Assembly: GCA_017407725.1 (NCBI GenBank)
Contig: JAFQWB010000011.1
Span: forward strand, 1-25,813
DNA: 25,813 nucleotides
Source: Clostridia bacterium
GTDB taxonomy: Bacteria; Bacillota_A; Clostridia; Oscillospirales; CAG-272
Reading direction: 5' to 3'
Below, piece after piece: positions 16,607 through 22,945 of this stretch. Within the stretch, counting starts at the first letter, position 1, and each line of letters opens with the position of its first letter. The notes beneath the pieces are model-generated. The model had not been told where the DNA came from and made no database searches. It saw only the letters and a program-made list of their open reading frames with translations. The position numbers and the translations under genes were made by a program.

Positions 16607-17199
16607 ATACCCCTATGAAAAACAGAAAAAGATTCAGCTTTAATTTCATTGATGCCATACTGATAGTCGTAATTCTTGTTTCGGTTTCGTTTCTCATATA
16701 CGTAATGTTCTTTTCGGATTCGGCGATAATCACCTCTCAGAAGGATAGTGCTCACAGTGCGAGCATCGATATTACCTTAAGAATAGAGGGTGTTGATAAC
16801 TATCTTACGGTAGATATCAAAAAGGATGAAAATCTTGCAGACGCCGATAGAGAATTTGTCATAGGAAAGGTTTCGGACGTAAAGAAAACGGGCGCAACCA
16901 AGGTAATGTCGGATGAAACTACAGAAACAAAGGTAATAGTATTAGATCCGCTTACAGGTGAAGAAACAGAGAAGACCGAAACGGTAACCGTGTATTATTC
17001 GCATCCCGATAAAAGCGATTGGGAGATAACCGTGACAGCAGATGCTATTGCTGAAAACGGAAGCTATAAGATAATGGGTAATACCGTCAGAATAGGCGAT
17101 GAGATTACGATAAGAACACCGTATTTTTCAGCAAAGGCTGTTTGTGTTTCAATAACCGAAACAAATGACAATGCAAATGATAACGGAGGTAACGGGTAA
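16603..17199 (+). CDS. Single-pass membrane protein, DUF4330-like (first copy)
   Basis: 198 residues. A short cytoplasmic basic start (KNRKRFSF) is followed by one TM helix (about 14-37, IDAILIVVILVSVSFLIYVMFF) and then an outward domain rich in beta-type alternation and Thr/Val. It ends in an Asn/Gly-rich tail (NDNANDNGGNG). The layout and the closing segment GNTVRIGDEITIRTPYFSA resemble DUF4330 proteins as I remember them; a profile search would be needed to be sure. Function unknown. GGAGGCAGG precedes the ATG, which overlaps the stop of the polymerase-like gene. A second ATG four codons later is possible. It shares its plan with the following gene. Confidence 0.65.
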   Translation: MNTPMKNRKRFSFNFIDAILIVVILVSVSFLIYVMFFSDSAIITSQKDSAHSASIDITLRIEGVDNYLTVDIKKDENLADADREFVIGKVSDVKKTGATKVMSDETTETKVIVLDPLTGEETEKTETVTVYYSHPDKSDWEITVTADAIAENGSYKIMGNTVRIGDEITIRTPYFSAKAVCVSITETNDNANDNGGNG

Positions 17200-17705
17200 T
17201 GGCAGAGAATAGCTCGAAGACAAGAGATAAATCAAGTGCTGTAAGATTTACAGCGCTTGACCTTCTTATAGTTGCACTTGTTATAGTTTGTGTTGTAGGC
17301 GTTTTTTTCAGAGGAATGATATCCGATCTTATCGTAAGTGTAGGTGCTTCCGATAAAATAGAGGTAGGATTTACCGTGAGAAACGTAGATGATTCTCTTG
17401 CGACAATGATAGCCGAGGATGATAGCTTCTATCTTAACGGAAAATATTTCGCATCGGTTGAAGCGCTGAACGTGAGTAAGGCTTACGAGATAAGCTCTGA
17501 GGACGGGGATAGCGACGGAATTCTTGATAAGCTTCCTTCGATGAATAAGAGCAACGTGGTGGGAACACTTATCGTTTCGGGTCATTATACCGATAACGGA
17601 TTTCTTACCGATTCAAACGAATACTTAACTGTGGGCAAAATGCTTGAAATAAACGCTCCCGGATATACGTTAAATGTTATAATTACCGAAATTCCGAGAA
17701 AATAA
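17199..17705 (+). CDS. Single-pass membrane protein, DUF4330-like (second copy)
   Basis: 168 residues with the same plan as its neighbour: a charged N-terminus, one TM helix (about 17-39, FTALDLLIVALVIVCVVGVFF) and an outward beta-rich domain ending in LTVGKMLEINAPGYTLNVIITEI. That end lines up with VRIGDEITIRTPYFSAKAVCVSITE of the first copy. The two therefore look like diverged paralogues. The ATG overlaps the previous stop by one base (TAATG) and has GGAGG upstream. Function unknown. Co-translation with the polymerase-like protein suggests a shared envelope role, such as a partner or anchor for glycan export or assembly; that is inference from position. Confidence 0.65.
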   Translation: MAENSSKTRDKSSAVRFTALDLLIVALVIVCVVGVFFRGMISDLIVSVGASDKIEVGFTVRNVDDSLATMIAEDDSFYLNGKYFASVEALNVSKAYEISSEDGDSDGILDKLPSMNKSNVVGTLIVSGHYTDNGFLTDSNEYLTVGKMLEINAPGYTLNVIITEIPRK

Positions 17706-17725
17706 TCAAGTTCTGAAAAAAACTA

Positions 17726-17754
17726 TTGATTTTAAGAAAAAAATTTGATATAAT
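17726..17754 (+). promoter_or_regulatory. SigA promoter for the HPr-like gene
   Basis: TTGATT (17726-17731), a 17-bp spacer and TATAAT (17749-17754) preceded by TGA (extended -10). Predicted start near 17761, giving a leader of about 80 nt before the coding start at 17842. Confidence 0.8.
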
Positions 17755-17772
17755 CCAAGGTGAGGGCTTCTC

Positions 17773-17827
17773 TCCTGAGGCAAATTCAGTTTTGCCGATA
17801 AAAAAAGAAAAATTATTTGCCTTAGGG
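17773..17827 (+). promoter_or_regulatory. Long leader hairpin ahead of the HPr-like gene, with a competing shorter hairpin
   Basis: TCCTGAGGCAAAT (17773-17785) can pair along 13 bp with ATTTGCCTTAGGG (17815-17827), using two G-U pairs and leaving a 29-nt A-rich loop. The helix ends a few nt before the ribosome binding site GGAGG (17832-17836). Within the loop, TTTGCC (17791-17796) can instead pair with GGCAAA (17779-17784), giving a 6-bp hairpin that excludes the long one. It lies wholly in the untranslated leader. I do not recognise it as a known RNA family. No T-run follows either form, so control of translation rather than termination is the likelier role. Confidence 0.5.
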
Positions 17828-17841
17828 CGGTGGAGGATAAA

Positions 17842-18093
17842 ATGGTTTCAAAGACAATTACAATAAGGAATTCAGTAGGAATTCACGATAAGGTAACTCC
17901 CTTTATAATTCAGAAGGCTAATTCGTTCAGCTGCTCTGTATGGATTGAGAAGGACGAGCGCAGAATAAATGCAAAGTCGCTTCTCGGTGTGCTTTCTATG
18001 GTACTTACCGACGGAATGGAAGTTAATATTATTGCTGATGGCGAAAAGGAAGAGGAAGCAGTAAGCGAGCTCTGCAAGCTTTTAGCCGAATAA
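17842..18093 (+). CDS. HPr-like phosphocarrier domain protein with altered active-site loop
   Basis: 83 residues, a single HPr domain. With the ATG at 17842 (GGAGG 5 nt upstream), numbering falls exactly on HPr: H15 in VGIHDKVTP and S46 in NAKSLLGVLS. H15 is the residue phosphorylated by enzyme I, and S46 is the HPr kinase site used in catabolite repression. The residues after H15 differ: the family has H-A-R-P-A, here it is H-D-K-V-T, so Arg17 is Lys and Pro18 is Val. The S46 region is well conserved. A regulatory Crh-like role is therefore as likely as sugar transport. A GTG 12 nt earlier overlaps the ribosome binding site and is rejected. It lies upstream of uvrC with a hairpin between them. 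Confidence 0.82.
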   Translation: MVSKTITIRNSVGIHDKVTPFIIQKANSFSCSVWIEKDERRINAKSLLGVLSMVLTDGMEVNIIADGEKEEEAVSELCKLLAE

Positions 18094-18110
18094 TATAGCA
18101 CAGAAGCATT

Positions 18111-18140
18111 AATGAGCAGACCCTTCGGTCTGCTCATTTT
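18111..18140 (+). terminator. Terminator-like hairpin between the HPr-like gene and uvrC
   Basis: A perfect 12-bp stem, 18111-18122 (AATGAGCAGACC) with 18127-18138, around a CTTC loop, followed by only TTTT before G. The T-run is short, so termination may be partial. No good promoter was noticed between it and uvrC 26 nt downstream, so uvrC expression may depend on read-through. Confidence 0.65.
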
Positions 18141-18165
18141 GAATATTTGGGATATCGGTGATACA

Positions 18166-19992
18166 ATGGTACGGAAAACAAAAGAAGAGTTAAGGCAAAA
18201 GGCGATGCAGCTTCCGATGTCTCCCGGAGTGTATATAATGCGCTCTGCGGCAGATAAGATAATATACGTCGGAAAATCAAAGGTGCTCAGAAACAGAGTA
18301 TCGCAGTATTTTTCTGAATCGGAAAAAACGCCCAAGACTCTCGCTATGGTTAATGCGGTATATGATTTCGATTATATGCTCACAGATACCGAAACAGAGG
18401 CGCTTGCGCTTGAAAACAAGCTTATAAAGCTTCATACTCCAAAGTATAATATTCTCCTTAAGGACGGAAAAAGCTATCCGTATATTATGATCTCGCTTGA
18501 CGAAGAATATCCGAGGATTTCCATTACAAGAAAGAGAGTCAAGGGAAAGGCAAAGTATTTCGGTCCTTATTCATCCTCGTTCAAAGCAAACAGCGTGGTG
18601 GGTGCAGTCAATTCGGCACTCGGACTTCCGGGATGTAAAAGGGTTTTTCCGAGAGATATAGGAAAAGAAAGACCTTGCATATACAAGGATATAGGCAAAT
18701 GCTGCGGAGTCTGCTCGGGAGAGCTTTCAAGAGAAGAGTATATGGAGAGAGTGTACGAGGCACAGAAGCTTCTTAAAGGAAACTTCAAGGAGCTGAAGAA
18801 CTCTCTTGAGGAAAAAATGAAAAGCGCGTCAAGGGCGCTCGCATTTGAAGCGGCGGCAAAATACAGAGACAGAATGAATTCACTCTCGATTCTCTGGGAT
18901 AAGCAAAAGGTAATAGGTAAGCCGGGTGACGAATATGACGTTATCTCGGTGTATGCGGGCGATCTCTGCTCCTGCCTTGCGGTTTATTATGTACGTGACG
19001 GTGCTATCATCGATTCTGATAACTTTATATTTACCGCAGATAAAATAATAGATCCAAGCTCGCTTGCATCCTTTGTTTGCGCAATGTATCAAGGAAGAGA
19101 GAATATTCCGGGCCTTATATTCATAGGCTTTGAAACAAATGAAGAGCAGATAGATCTTATGAGTGAATATCTCGGCGAGATCGCAGGACAGAGGGTTGAA
19201 GTAAGAGCACCGCAAAAGGGTGAATTCAAAAAGCTTTGCGATATGGTTGCCGAGAATGCAAGAATACACGCGAGTCAGTATTCAAACGATATACAGAAGG
19301 ATAGCGAGGTACTCGTAAAGCTTGCATCTATCTTGTCACTCGAGGTAGTGCCCGAGCGCATAGAAGCGGTCGATATATCAAATTACGGTGATGAGAGCAT
19401 AACTGCAGGTCTGATCGCTCTTGAAAACGGAAAATTTGATAAAAAACACTATAGACTCTATAAGATAAGATCGACCGAGATGCGTGATGACTACGCTTCA
19501 ATGGCGGAGGCTATCGAAAGAAGAGTCTTTCATAAGAATGAGGATCCGCTCCCCGATCTCCTTTTACTTGACGGAGGAAAGGGACACGTTTCGGTGATCA
19601 AAAGAAAGCTTGCAGAGCTTGGGGAAAGCTTGCCCGTGTTCGGTATGGTGAAGGATGATTTCCATAAAACGAGAGCCATTACCGACGGAGAAAACGAAAT
19701 AAGCATTGCAAGAGAGCAAAGTGTCTTTACCTTTATCTATAAGATACAGGAGGAGGTACACAGATTTTCGATCGGTGCCGTAAAGAAGGATAAAAGCCGT
19801 AAGATAACTCATTCCTCGCTTGAAAAGATAGACGGAATAGGCAAGGCAAAGGCAAAAAATCTGCTTGAGCATTTCAAGAATATAAAGACACTTGCGGTAG
19901 CAGATATCGACGAAATAAAAAGAGTCAAGGGTATCTCTGAAAGAGATGCGAAAAATATACGCGATTATTTTGACAGTAAGGAAGGAAAATAA
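18166..19992 (+). CDS. uvrC: Excinuclease ABC subunit C
   Basis: Makes both incisions around a DNA lesion in nucleotide excision repair, together with UvrB. 608 residues, the usual length. The N-terminal GIY-YIG nuclease is seen as PGVYIMRSAADKIIYVGKSK (20-39), with an N-terminal cysteine cluster region (CIYKDIGKCCGVCSGELS). A UVR motif follows (LAFEAAAKYRDRMNSL), then the RNase H-like second nuclease with VDISNYGDES, LLLDGGKGHVS and the C-terminal helix-hairpin-helix pair (IDGIGKAKAKNLLEHF, VKGISERDAKNIRDYF). The frame is open from 18112, but that ATG is inside the hairpin. The ATG at 18166 has a modest GGTGAT site and gives the family start (KTKEELRQKAMQLPMSPGVY). Confidence 0.96.
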   Translation: MVRKTKEELRQKAMQLPMSPGVYIMRSAADKIIYVGKSKVLRNRVSQYFSESEKTPKTLAMVNAVYDFDYMLTDTETEALALENKLIKLHTPKYNILLKDGKSYPYIMISLDEEYPRISITRKRVKGKAKYFGPYSSSFKANSVVGAVNSALGLPGCKRVFPRDIGKERPCIYKDIGKCCGVCSGELSREEYMERVYEAQKLLKGNFKELKNSLEEKMKSASRALAFEAAAKYRDRMNSLSILWDKQKVIGKPGDEYDVISVYAGDLCSCLAVYYVRDGAIIDSDNFIFTADKIIDPSSLASFVCAMYQGRENIPGLIFIGFETNEEQIDLMSEYLGEIAGQRVEVRAPQKGEFKKLCDMVAENARIHASQYSNDIQKDSEVLVKLASILSLEVVPERIEAVDISNYGDESITAGLIALENGKFDKKHYRLYKIRSTEMRDDYASMAEAIERRVFHKNEDPLPDLLLLDGGKGHVSVIKRKLAELGESLPVFGMVKDDFHKTRAITDGENEISIAREQSVFTFIYKIQEEVHRFSIGAVKKDKSRKITHSSLEKIDGIGKAKAKNLLEHFKNIKTLAVADIDEIKRVKGISERDAKNIRDYFDSKEGK

Positions 19993-19995
19993 TAT

Positions 19996-20550
19996 ATGAG
20001 AATTATAACAGGAACAGCAAGAGGCGTACGCCTTGCAACTCTCGAAGGCGATGAAATAACAAGACCTACAAGCGAGGCGGTAAAGGAAGCTGTATTTTCG
20101 ATGATACAGTTTGATATTGAGGGACATAACGTTCTCGATCTTTTCGCAGGCTCGGGTCAGCTTGCGCTTGAGGCTGTATCAAGAGGCGCAAGAAAGGCGT
20201 ATCTTGTGGATTCAAGCAGAGAGGCTACCGATATAATCAAACAAAATATCGCAAAAACACACCTTGCAGAGGAGTGCAGAGTTCTCAATACCGATTATAA
20301 GGCGGCAATAAGAACGCTTACGGGCAAGGAAAGATTCGGAATCGTATTCCTCGACCCGCCCTATGCATCCGATATGCTCAAGGACTCGCTTGAGAGAATT
20401 TTAAGAAACGATCTTGTTATAGATAACGGATATATAGTTTGCGAAAGCTCAAGTCCCGAGCCGATAACGGCAGAGGGAACCACGGTTAAGAGATTTGCAA
20501 AATACGGCAGAAAGTACGTAACGCTTCTTGTTAAAAACTGTGAGGAATAA
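19996..20550 (+). CDS. rsmD: 16S rRNA (guanine966-N2)-methyltransferase RsmD
   Basis: Methylates G966 of 16S rRNA during 30S assembly, using S-adenosylmethionine. 184 residues. The N-terminus MRIITGTARGVRLATLEGDEITRPTSEAVKEAVF is diagnostic (the first 11 residues plus RPTS and KEAVF), with the SAM loop VLDLFAGSGQLALEA (46-60) and the amino-methylation motif FLDPPYA (118-124). AAGGAAGG sits at the end of uvrC, and the start lies 3 nt after the uvrC stop, so the two are coupled. The rsmD-coaD order is widely conserved in bacteria. Confidence 0.96.
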   Translation: MRIITGTARGVRLATLEGDEITRPTSEAVKEAVFSMIQFDIEGHNVLDLFAGSGQLALEAVSRGARKAYLVDSSREATDIIKQNIAKTHLAEECRVLNTDYKAAIRTLTGKERFGIVFLDPPYASDMLKDSLERILRNDLVIDNGYIVCESSSPEPITAEGTTVKRFAKYGRKYVTLLVKNCEE

Positions 20551-20594
20551 TTAAAGCAAAGTTAACACACATACGTTATAAAAAGGGTGAGATA

Positions 20595-21077
20595 ATGAAA
20601 AAGGTACTTGTCAGCGGAACCTTCGATCCTCCGACGCTCGGACATCTTTCAATAATAAAAAAATGTGCCGAAATATTCGACACGGTTATAGTATGTATAT
20701 TCGTAAATCCTGAGAAAAAGCCGTTTTTCACGGTTGAGGAGCGAACTGAAATGATCATGACGATGTGCAAGGATATACCTTCTGTCACAGTTGACCATTT
20801 CGAGGGGATGCTTGCCGATTATGCAAGAGAAAATTCTATAGAATACGTCGCAAGAGGAATAAGAGATAGTAAGGACGCTGAGTATGAGCTCTTTATGGCG
20901 GAGAAGAATAAGGAATATAACGAAAGACTGAGCACTGTCTTTTTTCCTGCAGAAAAGGAGCTTTGCGCTGTTTCATCCACACACATCAGAGATAATATAG
21001 ATGATCTTGACTCTGTAAAGAATATGCTTTGCGAGAGTGTGACAGAAATTATTGAGAGAATAAGAAAAGAAATTTGA
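20595..21077 (+). CDS. coaD: Phosphopantetheine adenylyltransferase
   Basis: Transfers AMP to 4'-phosphopantetheine, the penultimate step of coenzyme A synthesis. 160 residues, the usual length. The nucleotidyltransferase T/HxGH motif is SGTFDPPTLGHLSII (7-21). RGIRDSKDAEYE (88-98 region) corresponds to the RGLR-D-FEYE pantetheine-binding segment, and SSTHIRD (127-133) to the second ATP motif. GGGTGAG lies just upstream. It follows rsmD by 44 nt, with no terminator seen, and is followed after 1 nt by a serine hydrolase gene. Confidence 0.95.
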   Translation: MKKVLVSGTFDPPTLGHLSIIKKCAEIFDTVIVCIFVNPEKKPFFTVEERTEMIMTMCKDIPSVTVDHFEGMLADYARENSIEYVARGIRDSKDAEYELFMAEKNKEYNERLSTVFFPAEKELCAVSSTHIRDNIDDLDSVKNMLCESVTEIIERIRKEI

Positions 21078-21078
21078 A

Positions 21079-22830
21079 ATGAATATTGCATCGGTAAATA
21101 AGCTCATAACACTTGCAGCAAGGGTTATGGATATGAAAAAATCGACCGAGGCGGTATACGTTCAGAGCGCGCAGAAGCCGTCTTTTGAAAAAAGAAGACC
21201 CAAAGCACCGCTTGAAAGAACAGATCCCGAATCGGTAGGTATAAAAAGTGAATGCATAAATGATCTGCTCGAAAAGATCTTTTTTGATAAAGATCTTAAC
21301 GTGCACGGCATAATGATACTCAGAAACAATAAGATCATAACCGAGGCATCCTTTGGCGGATATGATTTCTCATATATGAGATATACCTTTTCGCAGTGTA
21401 AGAGTATTGTCGCACTCGCGATAGGATGTCTTATTGATGAGGGAAGGCTTGAGCTTGATTCGAAGGTGACCGAAATCCTTGCCAAGTATAATTCGCCGGT
21501 CTCAAAGCTGAGGTTCAAGAAGCTTACCGTCAGAGATCTTCTTACAATGAGATCATCGGTTGAATTTGCCGAAGCCGATACGCTTGTTGAGAAGGAGTGG
21601 AGAAAGGGATATTTTGCCGCCTCCACAAAGGGCGAGATAGGTGAAAGCTTTGCTTATAACAGCCTTAATACCTATATACTCGCATCGATCGTTACCGAAA
21701 TAACCGGCGTAAGCCTTACCGAATATCTTGAAGAGAAGATCTTTACACCTCTTGATATAGATAGCTATTTCTGGGAAAAATCTCCCGAGGGAATAGAAAA
21801 GGGAGGCTGGGGACTCTTTATTCTCCCCGAGGATATGGCAAAGATCGCGCTTACTGTTGTAAATAAGGGTGTTTGGAATGGAAAACGCATCGTATCCGAG
21901 AAATTTATTCTAGATGCGACGACAGCTCACGTAAAAACGCCCGAAAGTATAGGACCGTTTAATTACGGATATCAGATGTGGTGCGGTAAGAATTCGCACA
22001 CATTCCTCTTTAACGGAATGTTTGGTCAGAATGCGCTCGGATTTCTTGATAATGGGGTAGTCGTTATCACAATAGGCGGAAATAACGAAATGTTTCAGTC
22101 ATGTCCTTATTACGGATATCTCCTTGATGCCTTTAATAGGGAGCTTCCGGGCTCGCTCAGAAAAAACAGAGCGGCGGTAAAAAAACTTGAAAAAACGATC
22201 GGACTTATAAATAACTACTGCGAGAAAAAAAATAAAGGAATGCCTTCTTTGTGGGGCAAAAAGTCGCTCCTTCCCGAGGATGCATATTATCTTGACGGAA
22301 GGGTGTATAATTCAGATGATGCAGATGCCCCGTCGTGCGGATTTATGCCGACTCTTTTGCAGATATTCACAAGCAGATATACCAAGGGGCTTGAGTCTGT
22401 TGCGTTTGATGTGATCGATAATTCATTCTATATGACTTATACCGAAAAGAATGAATCGATAAGGTTTGAGATAGGATTTGATTCCCCTAAAATAACCGAG
22501 ATCTTTATAAACGGCGAATATTATCATATAGCGGTAAAGGGAAAATTCACCGAAAATGAGGATGGAGATTCTGTGCTTGTTATAAGAGCCGACCTTGTTG
22601 AAATGCCAAGTTCAAGGTATATAAAATTCTATTATAAGGGTCAGCCCTACCTTAAGCAGTATGAAACTCCGGGCGGAGAATATCTGGCTGAGCTTATTAT
22701 CAAAGGAAAGAACGAGCTTTCTCAGAACCCTGCACTCGGAATCACGATAGGTAAGCTCGACGACGAGTATCTCAGATATAAGGTTGACAGAGTTTTTGCT
22801 CCCGATATAAAAATGAAGCTTGTAAAGTAA
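21079..22830 (+). CDS. Serine hydrolase of the beta-lactamase/class C (penicillin-binding protein-like) family
   Basis: 583 residues. The family acts as esterases, D-aminopeptidases or beta-lactamases. The catalytic SxxK is S105-Q-C-K108 in YTFSQCKSIVALAIG, and the YxN-type motif is Y193-N-S in ESFAYNSLNTYI. The third motif region looks like HTFLFNGMFGQN, without a canonical KTG. Residues 1 to about 375 form the catalytic domain. About 375-583 is a separate beta-rich C-terminal domain of unknown role (MTYTEKNESIRFEIGFD and later). No signal peptide or lipobox is evident, so it is probably cytoplasmic. The ATG at 21079 is 1 nt after the coaD stop with a weak site (AGAAAAGAAA); ATGs at 21127 and 21133, with AAGGG ahead, are possible alternatives. 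Confidence 0.82.
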   Translation: MNIASVNKLITLAARVMDMKKSTEAVYVQSAQKPSFEKRRPKAPLERTDPESVGIKSECINDLLEKIFFDKDLNVHGIMILRNNKIITEASFGGYDFSYMRYTFSQCKSIVALAIGCLIDEGRLELDSKVTEILAKYNSPVSKLRFKKLTVRDLLTMRSSVEFAEADTLVEKEWRKGYFAASTKGEIGESFAYNSLNTYILASIVTEITGVSLTEYLEEKIFTPLDIDSYFWEKSPEGIEKGGWGLFILPEDMAKIALTVVNKGVWNGKRIVSEKFILDATTAHVKTPESIGPFNYGYQMWCGKNSHTFLFNGMFGQNALGFLDNGVVVITIGGNNEMFQSCPYYGYLLDAFNRELPGSLRKNRAAVKKLEKTIGLINNYCEKKNKGMPSLWGKKSLLPEDAYYLDGRVYNSDDADAPSCGFMPTLLQIFTSRYTKGLESVAFDVIDNSFYMTYTEKNESIRFEIGFDSPKITEIFINGEYYHIAVKGKFTENEDGDSVLVIRADLVEMPSSRYIKFYYKGQPYLKQYETPGGEYLAELIIKGKNELSQNPALGITIGKLDDEYLRYKVDRVFAPDIKMKLVK

Positions 22831-22878
22831 ATATAACGGAGAATTGCCGTCTTAGCAGCTCTCCGTTATATTTTTTTT
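22831..22878 (+). terminator. Intrinsic terminator after the serine hydrolase gene
   Basis: Perfect 12-bp stem ATATAACGGAGA (22831-22842) with TCTCCGTTATAT (22860-22871), a 17-nt loop and a run of eight T. It begins directly after the stop codon and closes the uvrC-rsmD-coaD-hydrolase unit. Confidence 0.92.
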
Positions 22879-22886
22879 AATATGAC

Positions 22887-22915
22887 TTGATTTTTTGAAG
22901 TAAGTATTATATAAT
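22887..22915 (+). promoter_or_regulatory. Promoter of the rhaBA operon
   Basis: TTGATT (22887-22892), a 17-bp spacer and TATAAT (22910-22915); start near 22922, about 24 nt before rhaB. The -35 lies in ACTTGATTTTTTGA (22885-22898), which nearly matches the right-hand uxaB/araC repeat. It also forms a weak palindrome ACTT...AAGT. Confidence 0.7.
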
Positions 22916-22945
22916 TATATGGAATTGTGAGACCGGAGGATAGTT

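Noticed and set aside
17830..17841. GTG at 17830 as start of the HPr-like gene
   Set aside because: It lies in the GGAGG site itself; with 17842 the residues H15 and S46 fall at their canonical numbers.
18112..18165. ATG at 18112 for uvrC
   Set aside because: Inside the terminator-like hairpin and encodes residues not found in UvrC.
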